Shown: one piece after another, positions 47,201 through 59,200 of the stretch
Position numbering within the stretch: the stretch's first letter is position 1
Layout: the number at the start of each line of letters is the position of its first letter
Origin: Heliocidaris tuberculata
Lineage: Eukaryota; Echinodermata; Echinoidea; Camarodonta; Echinometridae
DNA length: 64,000 bases
Direction of reading: 5' to 3'
Assembly (NCBI GenBank): GCA_025618425.1
Contig: CM046838.1
Span: 44,781,302-44,845,301, forward strand
Position numbers and translations under genes: made by a program
Notes under the pieces: model-generated
Database searches by the model: none
The model's input: the letters and a program-made list of their open reading frames with translations, nothing else
Told to the model about the DNA's origin: nothing

Positions 47201-50200
47201 ATGAGAAAGTTTTGCCTATCTAAGATTGTCAATACTTTCTAACAAACAAGAAATGAATATGTTTTCAATGCCTCCTTCAAGGAACCTTCTGATTACAAAC
47301 GATTCTTTAAAGTTTAAAAGAAATGCAACAGCTAAATTGCAAAGTTTCAACAGATATAAGAACACATGTACAATCCATGAATGCTTCGAGATTATACTTA
47401 GTTTACAGTCACTGCAATATCTAAAGATCATAACTTCATCGATCGTAACATCTACAAACTAGTGAAAAACAAAAAGAAAACGACAATGAATCGATTACAC
47501 TAGACGTACGAACGACTGAACGCTATCGTGACCATATAAGGATATATAAATATTCATAAGTACAGTGATGTCTGCGACTCATGCGCAGTGTGTGCGAAGG
47601 CACGTGTATGCAAAATTAAGCACTGAATATGTATAGAACGAACGAAAACGGCACGCGCCAAGGTCGCGTTGCTATGCAACGACCTCAGGAATGTGGAGAG
47701 CTCATTATTATGTCTATCGTAAGCTAAAAATAAGTCAATGTGTTACAAATGCACATGAAACAAGCATTTACAGGTGGTTTTTAAAAAGTTTCAAATATGA
47801 AATTGAGTAGAAAACGTCTCTGTTGTTTCTCTAATATACTGAGTACATATAGTCGTACAAAATGTGATATTTACAGCACATTTTTAGTTACAAAACAGTG
47901 TCAAAGTACTGCATTGAATCTTGCACATATTAAAACTGTATAACGAGGTTAAAGGTACAGAAAGATGCATGTATTGGCAATGCATCAAATATAGGTAACA
48001 GTATAATTACACATCATGCATAATGCTTAAAGTATAATTCTTTCACTGAACTATGTATGTACATTTATACCATGTAGAAATAATATGAAACAAAAATTAA
48101 CTTCTTTGCACAAACAAAACTTTTAACAGGTCAACTGGTGAAACATGAATTTGTATACACAAAATCTTTTACTGTCTGTAGCTTTACCTTTCACATAAAC
48201 TAAACAGAATAATACTTTGAATATCACATGTCATGAGTCAGTCTTTCCCATGCAATATTTTTTCTCCTAGCATTCAACTCTGAATTAACACAGTAAGCTA
48301 TGTAACAAAATTAACAAACATAGTAATAAGTAACATATAATAATTTTCTTTTGTTAACACCTTTTCCATCTGGTTTCAACTCGATGTTAACTGATTTCAA
48401 TTCAATGTTAACTGATATTTTTGTATCAGTATGACGATATGAAATAAAAAAAAACGATTTTCTATTTATATCACAATTCCAGGATAAAATCTTGTGTATC
48501 CAACAAACTACATGAATAATCTCCTGGTATTTTCATGTTATGATAATTCTGACATAATTTCTTTTTGACTTTTACAAAAAGCACTGTCTTAAATTTCCAC
48601 ATTATTACATGCTGGAATGTTTTGTATATATAGGTATAAACAAATTATGCTTGACCTCATGCATAGACTTACAAATCATTATCACATGAATATGGAATTT
48701 TGGGGTATACAATACATGTAAATCACAAGAATGAAAGATACATTTATGAATTGCGCGAAATGTCCAATACTGAAATGTTCAGTTATCCAGTGTCCATTTC
48801 ACTATGTTCATGTGTCCATGGTAGTCCACTCATGAATCGAATGTCCAGTATCTTCATGCAAATTTGTAATTCACATGTTAAGTGTTCACAAATGTTTGTC
48901 ATATTTCTCAATGTTCATCACGTTTTCAGTTTTCACAGGTCCATTCATATTCCTATGCTCTGGAAAGCGTATCAGCAATTATATTATCCTTTCCTTTGAT
49001 ATGAGTCACTTTCAGTCCATATGGCTGTAGAATCAAACTCCATCGAAAAAGTCTCTGGTTTCTGGTCCGGAATCGCTCAAGGAAAGTCAATGGATTGTGG
49101 TCTGTATATACAGTTACTTCAGACGAGTTGCTCAGATACACCTCAAAGTGTTGAACTGCTAACACCAGACCTAAACACTCTTTCTCTATGGTAGAATACC
49201 TTCGCTGATGAATGTTCAGTTTCTTTGAGAAGTAGCTGATGGGTTTCAGGAGTCTAGATTTGTCCTTTTGTAAGAGTACAGCTCCAACTCCTGTGTCACT
49301 GGCATCCACAGCGAGCTGGAAAGGTTTTTCAAAGTTTGGTGCTTCCAGCACAGGATCCGACATCAGCACAGCCTTCAATTTCTGGAAAGCTGACTCACAA
49401 GCTCCTGACCAGTCAAATTTGACCCCCTTCTTGAGAAGGTCAGTCAGCGGGGCAACCACTTCACTGAAGTTCGGGACGAACTTGCGGTAAAAACCACACA
49501 TTCCAAGAAATCGGAGGAGTTCTCTCTTGGAGGAGGGGCAGGGAAAATCCACGATAGCCTGGTCTTTGGCGCTTCGTGGGGCAACACGACCTTGACCTAT
49601 TTCATGACCTAAATAGGTCACAGATGCTTTGGCAAATTCGCATTTTGCCAAGTTCACAACCAGTCCTGACTTGGAAAGCCTTCTAAACAAATCTCTGAGA
49701 TGAGCCAAATGCTCCCTCCAACTGTTGCTATATACCAAGACATCGTCAAGATACACTACACAATTTCCATGCCCTGAAATCACACTATTCATCATCCTCT
49801 GAAAAGTCGCAGGGGCATTCTTCATGCCGAATGGCATGACCCGACACTGGAAGAGACCTTGTGGCGTCACAAATGCTGAGATTTCCTTGGTTTCCTCAGA
49901 TAATGGCACCTGCCAATAACCCTTCATTAGATCTATCTTGCTCACATAGGCAGCGTTTCCAACCTGGTCTATACAATCCTCTATACGGGGGAGAGGAAAA
50001 GAATCTGTCTTCGTAACAGCATTAACCTTGCGGAAATCAATACAGAATCTTTGGGAACCATCTGGTTTTGGAACCAGAACTATAGGTGAACTCCAACTAC
50101 TATTGCTTTGTTCTATGATACCATGTTCAAGCATGTATTCTACTTCTTTGTTCACTACAGTTTTCTTGTCAGGATGTAGTCTGTATGGGTGTTGTTTTAT

Positions 50201-53200
50201 GGGTTCACTTTCACCTACATCAACCTTGTGTACAGTGTTTGTTGAACAACCTAATTTGTCACTACACACCTGTGGAAATTCTTGCAAGATTTCTATTACA
50301 TCCTGCCTCTCTGACTCTGGCAAATGACTAAGCAATATCTCGGGATTAGACATTACCTTTGAATTATCTAGCCTGGGAATCATCCCTGATTTGAAGTCTA
50401 TTTCAGGTGGACTTTCTGCATCACCAAGTACATCATCATGTACATGCACAGCAGCAACACCTGAGGAGTCATTAATGATCCTAGCACCTGAATCTGCACC
50501 TTTTGCATCAGTGTGCACATCACTGACTGACATCTCATCATCACGCTGATAATACCTTTTCAGCATATTGACATGACAAACTCTCTTTGTCTTTCTCCTA
50601 TCAGGAGTACTCACAACATAAGTCTCCTTCCCAAGACTCTTCTCAATCAAGTAAGGACCACTAAATCGTACCTTCAGTGGGTCTCCTGGAATCGGAAGTA
50701 ACACGAGAACCTTGTCACCCTGCTCAAATGAGCGAGACTCTGCCTTCAGATCAGAACGAGCTTTCATCACACCCTGGGATGATTTCAAATGCTCACATGC
50801 CAGTTCGCATGCCCTTGACAGTCTTTCTCTAAATTTAGAGACATAGTCCAACACATTATCACCTTCCTCTTCCATTTCAGACAAGAGCTGTTCTTTGACT
50901 ACCTTCAAGGGGCCTCTCGGTTCATGACCAAAGACAAGTTCGAACGGGGTGAATCCTGTGGATTCATTTGGGGTATCTCTAGATGCAAACAAGAGAAAAG
51001 GGATGCCCTTGTCCCACTCTCCTGGATTCTCTTGACAATAAGACTTGATCATTGTCTTCAATGTCTGATGATATCTTTCAAGGGCCCCCTGGGACTGGGG
51101 ATGATATGCAGATGAGTTGATCTGCTTGATTCCAAGTTGATACATCACTTCCTGGAACACAGTGGACGTAAAATTTGAACCCTGATCTGACAGAATCTCT
51201 TTTGGGAGACCGTACCTTGTGAAAAAGATCAAAAGGGCATCAATCACTGTCCTTGCCTTTATGTTCCTCAGTGGAACCGCCTCAGGAAAACGAGTCGTTG
51301 TGTCCATGATAGTTGGTAAGTACTGAAAACCGGTCTTGGTCTTAGGCAAAGGGCCTACACAGTCTATCAGCACACGACTGAATGGTTCTTGACTCACTAG
51401 AATGGGAATAAGGGGTGCTGGCTTGATGCGATGTTGCGGCTTCCCCACTACTTGACAGGTATGACAGGACTTACAATACTCAGCCACATCTTGTCTGAGC
51501 CTTGGCCAATAGAAATGAGCCAAAATCCTGACTACAGTCTTTCTCACACCCAAATGACCTGCCATAGGAATGTCATGTGCCAACCGTAGGATTTCCTTCC
51601 TATATCCTGGAGGAACTACAACTTGATGGACTGCTGTCCAATCTTCATCTGGGGGTCGCCTAGAAGGGGTCCATTTACGCATTAATACACCAGACTTTGT
51701 GTAGAAACACTGTGACATGTTTTGTGCTTCTTCAGCCGTCACTGCAATATCACGCAACCTGCTCAAATCATCAGCGTCTCCTTGAGCCTTAATCAAGGCA
51801 GGCTGACTGAATACTGTCTCACCCTGAACTGAAACATCAAGACTCTCATTCAACTCTTTGAAGAAAGTATCTTCCAAACTAACTTCATCGTCAACTACAT
51901 TCTCACTCTCTTTCACTTTTTCTTTCATTGCCTGTGCTCTTGTTACTGCACATGAAGGGAAGATTCCCGGAATTTCTTCTTCCAATTTCTCAGTTTCTGA
52001 ATTCACAACTGGACAAACACTCACAATGGGGGAAGGCAATACCTTACCTCCTGCCAAATCATTCCCAAGCAAGAGCGATATTCCTTGCATCGGCAACTCA
52101 GCTACTACTCCAACAATTGCTGAACCAGAAACTAACTGACAGCTCAACTCAATATTGTACAATGGAACAGGCTTATAACCTCCATTTACATCCTGAATGA
52201 GAATGCTTCGACCAGTGAAATTCTTCTTGTCCAAGGATGCCTCATTTGCAACCAGCAATGTTTGCGTTGCACCAGTATCCCTCAGAATCACAACTGGCAA
52301 CTCTTTGTCATCATCACTGAATTTGATAGTACCACAAGAAACACAGTCCTTTTATCGTTCATCAATCTCATCTTGATCAACAACTGTCATTCTACCATGC
52401 GGTTTCTTTCACACACCACTATGCACTATGGGATTACGCATTGAAGCCGGCGCAGTGCACGCAAGTCCAGTTGGCTGTGTTGATTTTTGTGTTTGTGTTT
52501 TCTCTTTTGCTTTCAATTGTGTCTTTAAATGGCCCTCTTTCTTGCAATAAAAGCAAAATAATCTTCTTTCCTTCAGATTCACCACCACCACCACCACTGG
52601 GATTTGTTTTGCTACTTGGCTTTATCTCTCAGGGTGCTCCTTGTCTCCTCCTGAACTCGACATATGTGGTGTAAAATGCATTTTCCCATTATATATGTTG
52701 AGCTCAGAAGGAGATTAACTGCACCTTGAAAGATAATGGGGAAGATCTGAAAATCTGTGTACAAAACAAATGGAGAGTTGTTCACAAAATCAGCCATTTT
52801 GAAGCAATTTTGCCAATTTGAGGATCCCCATAGAAAGTAAAACGAGACTTTTCAAACTTCCATAACTCTCTCATTTTTTAACCAATTTTAATGAAACTTT
52901 TTGTAAAGTGCTTCTCTGAATTTTCACTTTCCAATAACATTGATTCTCTCCTTGGGTTTGGGTTTCCTTTAACATATGTCCTAACTTCCTGTGACATACA
53001 TCTTTTACACTCCTCTATGAGCATGACCTCTCTCAAGGCTTCAAAACTTTGCTCAACCTTCAAGGAACGAATCCAACGATCCAAAGCAACCTCTTTTCTA
53101 CGAACAAACTCAACATGAGTTTCCCCTTGATTTCTTCTCAAATTGCGAAATCTCTGACGATACGCCTCGGGGATCAATTCATATGACTGGAGGATAGCAT

Positions 53201-56200
53201 CCTTCACTGTCTGATAATCAAAAGACTGTTCATCACTCAATGCCGAAACCACAGACTGAGCTTTACCTGTGATAACTTGCTGAATCAAAAATGCCCACTC
53301 ATCTTCCGGCCACTTCATCTTTGAAGCAATCCTCTCAAACATAAGGAAGAAAGAATCTAAATCATTCTCATCAAACTTGGGAACAAGTTTCAACCTGGCT
53401 GCAAATTCATTTCCTTCGGATATGCCACGATCTTCCTGCATAGATATTCTAGCCTGAGCATTCATTTCCTCATACCTCATCATCTCAAATTCGAGCCTCT
53501 TTCTTTCCATCTCTCTCTCATGTTCAGCAGCTTTTAGTCTATCCCTTCTCTCTTCCAACTCAACCTTAGCAAACTCTGCTTTCAATTCATCAGAATTTGA
53601 CTCATTTTGTTTGTCACTGCTATCATTAGCATCATCAGTAAGCTCAGATGAGCATGCAGCCGATTCTACAGGGTCTGGGTTACTTAACCCTTTTTGTTCT
53701 GCAATTGCATTCAGTATGTCTCTCTTTCGTGTGCAACCACTTAAAACCACACCTAGCTTATTAGCCACACTCTTCATATTAGCCTTGACCAGGCTTTTCA
53801 ACCTGCCGATTGACAATTCCTCGCTAAGGAACGCCTCAACATCAAATTCGGCCATGATTACTGTGCCCTACTGTGCAATTCACAAACCGTTCAAAATGCA
53901 CACACACAAACTGACAAAATGTCTGAACCGACGTTCTAAAATTCTGAATAGAAACTTAACAAAATAGATACAGATCAAGTTACCAAAATCTGCACGAACT
54001 GCAGCCAAAAACATGCAATCAAACTCTAGTCCTAGCCTAGAAATGGAGGCAACGCCTCGCCAATTGCCATGCTTACAATAAACAAACGTAACTTGCATCT
54101 ACTACCTACCACCAATATGAGTACATGGGACCATACTCAAGTCTCTACGTCGAATCGTCGTCATCACAAAAACTCACAAAAATACGGCTTGATTTGTCCT
54201 TCTCCCGGACAAGCCCCCAATTATTGCGGGCCGATAGTCCTCCATCAGCCCCAACACTACTCATAGCTCAGCAAGTAATCAGATGATGACCATGATGAAC
54301 AGATTTCAGTCGATTTTTGATATAAGAGGAACAGAGTTTTATTTCTAGCCGTAAGACGCCATTTTCAACAACGAAAAAAACACAACAAAATCACGTGTCA
54401 CATTTGCATATTCATGACAACCCTCATAAACTTGTGTGAAATTGCATTCTAATCTACAAATGCATCTACTTCAAGACGCTAGTGACAAACTGGTATATTC
54501 ACCTGTTACAGATTTATTTCAGTACTTACAATGTAGGTTGAATTATTATTTACACCGTCAAACAAACAAATGAGAAGGTTTCAGATCGGCAACATTAACG
54601 TTACTAGTAGATTTATGTATGAAGTCTACTTCACATAGTTAACTGGTCTGTTAAAAAGGTAGTGACATAAAAAGGCCCCCTAAAAGCATTGTTCTGTTTT
54701 GTTTTCAGTTAACTTAGAATAACCTGCATTATGCTTACTGGCAAGAATGATGCATTTATGTAATCCGTCCCATCTTCCACTTCTGTCATCAGGAATGGAC
54801 GTGTCCTACCAGCTTTATGACGATCGGGGAGTATGCGTAATAGGAGAGAGAAAGATATAGATTTTTAAAAATGTAAAATACAAGAACTATTTTCTAACGG
54901 TGACCAATCACTTGCAGATATTGAAATGCATATGAAAACCCGCCCCCCAAAACGCCCCCTCAAAAAAAAAGAAGAGTAAATAAACAGAAAAACAAAAAAA
55001 CAAAAAACAAACAACCCCCCCCCCCCAAAAAAAAAAGAAACCGAACACATTTTACAATGAATTCATCTTCCATATATTCAAATATCTGTTTCACCAGCAC
55101 TTCGCCATTTTCTACTGCAATTTTTCTTTATTCGAGCTCAATGAAAAACACAATTTTTCTATAACTTAAAAAAAGATAAAAAGGTAGAAAATTCCACCAA
55201 TAACGAGGGAGGTTTATCTTCAACACTTACAAGGAACCTTGTCTTGGTAGCGATTCTTGACAGCATTTTCAACACCCCTAGCAGCCGCAATTTCTTCTTC
55301 TTGGAGGCTGATCGTCAACGCTTCTAATAACTACAAGAAATATTCAAAAACATTATGCTCAATTCTTAAATAATGCTATTCTGTCCATTTTTCAAACTCT
55401 TATCTTCAGAAATTTTGCAGGCCATTCCATTGAGATTTTTGAATTGATACAAATTCTACCAGAGATTTTACCCGTGGTTTGGTCTTCCTATCAGCCATTT
55501 CGCAGTAAGATGATAAAGGGCATTCATACTGAATTCTGAGATCCCCTTAACCAAATACACAAATACGTGCACATGAAAGTTATTGTACAAATACTGATTT
55601 ATTCACTGAAAACGCATCCCATCCAACATACTCAGAAATGTTTCTTTAAAAAGGTAAATAGATATTGTTCATGAAGCACCTACATTTTTTTTGGGGGGGG
55701 GGGGAGTGAATTAATTTGTCTTAATCAGACGAAAACAGCACACGTTTTGGAACTTCGTGATTTATTTTAATATTTGGGGTTATTAGGGTACATGTGCTAA
55801 CTTTAAATTTGTCTATTCTTAAGCCATACCTCGAACTGTTGCTGCATGGCGGTCATTCCTTTTTCTTTGGAGAGAAGCGACTGGTACGTTTCCTCGAAGG
55901 CACTCCGAGGGATACTTGTGTCTCCACATGTCAAGTCCTGGAGAATTGTCTCATAGATGAACCGGTATTGTTTCTTAGAAAAAAATAAAATGGTTTAAGA
56001 GGATGTTTTTTACAATGAAGCCAGCTGAATAGATTTTGTGCCCACACCTATTTAATAAATTGCATAACTATGAAATATATCTGTGTATTAATATGATAAA
56101 ATGTTAGCAACTAAAATAAGCTATTGGGAAACACTTTGCTTGAATGAGGAATTTTTGGTGTGCTCTTCAAATTTTTACACACTATTGTTCCATTTGACAC

Positions 56201-59200
56201 GATGTTCTTTCTTTTAAAGTAGAATATGTCTCACTACAGATCAATCCAGGATATACTGTTAGTATTATATTTATAGGGCATCAAACAATATTTACGCCCT
56301 AACATGGTTTTTAAAGATAAGTAAGAATAATCGGACAATGGACGTGTGTGTGTGTGTGTGTGTCGGAAGGGGAGAGCTTTTGTTTGGAGGACAAAAGGTG
56401 CCCTACCCCCCCCCCCCCCACTTTCATAGTCCAAGCCCGACGTTCCGCCGTCTCTGCTGGGTTATTATTGGTACGTGTAATTACAGTATCCAGGAGCATT
56501 TTCTCTTCTTAGAATTTTGTTTTCATTTTGTGACTTCCAAAACTAACGACGTACTGGCCATACCTTTGTTTGTACCATTTGGAGACGTTTTTGCCTCATG
56601 TTCAGGACGAAAGCGTGGATATCCACAGCTCGTTCAGCCTGGACCTGGTCCAACATGGCGTCCAGTGTAAGAAAGGTTCCAGTCCTTCCTACGCCAGCAC
56701 TGAAAAATAGACAGTGATCTAGCATACAATATTTCATTTAACTTATTTAATTTCAATTGTCAAAGCTGAGAGGCCTACTTATCATAATATCTGTATTAAT
56801 CATATTTATACTGACTTTTTATTATCTCAGAAAAGCCTTGGGCAATTTTTGTAACATTTTGAATAAAAGTAGCTTACAGGTACTGTTCTAACATGTTGGA
56901 CTGGTCATGTCATTCAATGATTTGATCACATTTTCATGAGAATACATGCTTTTCTTTATAGTAGAAAATATACAACTTATATTTAGGAAAAGTTATTATC
57001 GTCTGGTCTGAAAGAAAAAAAGTGTTACCACTTTCAATTCGTAATAAAAAATCTTCTGGTAAAGTGTTACGGATAACCTTGAAATCGTGGATGTATCCAG
57101 AAGAGTGATTTTAAAGAAATTCCACACCATTTTCACCACCCTTTAATCTTTATTTTCTTAAACTTTAGACTCATTTTGAACATTTTTTTTAAAGGTAAAT
57201 TTGAAATTTGAATATAATCAAATAAATGGTTCTGGTACCTGCAATGTACGACTGTCGGTCCATTGTGACGGGACATCAATTGTTCTCTCGTAGTCCTGAC
57301 GAAGCTCATAAGATGTGCGCTATACTCTGGAACACCCATGTCTGGCCACGCGGTGTAGTGGTATTGAATTATGTCACGCCCAGTGTTGTTACACTATAGG
57401 GTTGAAGGCGCATGAGTACATTAATGCGATTGTAAACATTTCTGCATGGGCGTAGCCATGGTTCGGATGGGTAGGGGAGGAGAAAGGCGGGGGAAGGGAC
57501 GCAGTATTGTTGTTGCCGATAGGATTATGGGGTTGCGTGTCTTCTTCGCTTTTTTTCACTTTCTCCCTCCCTTTCTTCTCTCTCTCTCTCTCTCTCTGTG
57601 CCTTTGTACCCCTAGCTGCCTTTCTTTTTGATTATGTAGTGGGCCCAGCAATACGCTACTGCTGGTCAGTTATATTGCATACATTGGACGTTTATTTCGG
57701 ATAATCAGTGTACGTGACATTTTCCAGTTCTAAATATTCTATATTCCAGGTGATTTCGCTTTCAATATGCAAACTGTGATGGTTTTTATTTATTCCGCGT
57801 TGAGACATTCAAGACGATAACCTCTAGAAGGCAAAGCGTTGTTATGTTTTTCTGTACACATTATGCTATTAGTAGAATTAATTCTCAAAGGACTATCCAA
57901 CCTTGGAAAAGGGGTTAATTGCATAAAGCAGAAGCACCAGAGGTTGGCGAATGGTTGAAAGAAATTGGACAAATGACATGAAAATTATGAATGATTAAGC
58001 ATGGAAGTTATTTAGTGTTCAAGTTTACAATTTATTGCACTTTAACATTAAATGATTTACATTTCTTTGCCATTTTGCCTTTGTATCCAAGTTATTAGCA
58101 TGTTCTTGTGTATCTTCCATTTTGAGGGCCATGCTTTATAAGCATCTTGCTTTTTGTGGTCCTAACCATGATTTTGCTTTATTGTAGATTTTGACTTATT
58201 GATATGTACACTCTTAAAATGTTGGGTAAATTTAGTTGGGTAACTGCTGGTTGGTTAAAAATATTCCCAATTCTGGGCTATTATTAACCAACTGGACACT
58301 CGAGTGGTGTAACCAATATTGGTCAATACTTTTTACCTAAATATTGGGCATATATTTACCAACAGTATTTGGTAATTATGGGTTGGGTACTTGTTGCCCT
58401 GTAGTTGTGTAATTTTGTCACATTTCCTTTGCCAGTTGGGTAAATTTTGTTGGGTAACTGATGGTTGGTTAGAAATTCGCTTTTGCCCAACTTGTGGTAA
58501 ATATTTTTACCCAATATTGGGGAAAACACTTATATGAATATTCATGAATTTTTAGTAGCGTATGGTTTGGGGTGGCCCGATTTACTAACTGTCACCGAAT
58601 GCATAAAAAAATATAAGGGGTATATAAGAGCTTGCACTAGTTTGCACTAACCGGATAGGATAGGACTAGGATAGGATAGGTTAAGATATAGGATAGGATA
58701 GCATAAAATAGGATAGGTTAGGATTGATTAGGTTAAGACCCAGAAGGACGTAACAAGCAGATTTCATTTTTTTTAACCTAGGTTGGAGGAAAAAGGAAAC
58801 AATAAATTGGGCAGCTGAATTTGCCCAACCACAAGATATTTGTTACCAAACAGCTGAACAAATAGAGGGTTGGGCAATCCTATTGGGTAAGATTGGTTGG
58901 GCAATAATTACCCAACTGAGAATATAACCAACAGTTGGGCAATTGTAGGGTAAAATCTAATGGGTCACCAACTGATGGGCAATTTAATTTGCCCAACAAC
59001 ATAGTAAATGGATTGCCCAACATCAGTTGGGCAAATTTTAACCAAAAGTTGTGTGGACAGTATGTTGCCCAGTGTTGGTTAAAAATTGGGCATTTTTTGC
59101 CCAACTTTTTTAAGAGTGTATACTTCTTTTGTAAATATGTTTGCTTTTATGGTTAAAGGGAAAGTTCACCCTGAAGATTACTTGAGTTTAAAAAATGCAG

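Larger units (their letters stand above)
46984..54419 (-). mobile_element. Gmr1-like Ty3/gypsy LTR retrotransposon
   Basis: 7436 bp, flanked by 5-bp target duplications ACCCT (46979-46983, 54420-54424). 197-bp LTRs differ at only about two adjacent bases. Order on the minus strand: LTR, tRNA-Pro-like PBS, gag, zinc knuckle, protease, integrase, reverse transcriptase, RNase H, ~1.8 kb non-coding, PPT, LTR. Integrase before RT is the Copia-like order of the Gmr1 group of gypsy elements, described from deuterostomes. It lies in the PTPR intron between exons 54739 and 46222, in the gene's orientation. Confidence 0.95.

Noticed and set aside
47226..47462. Possible env-like or accessory gypsy ORF
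   Set aside because: 78 codons, no signal peptide or transmembrane segment, orientation opposite to the element.
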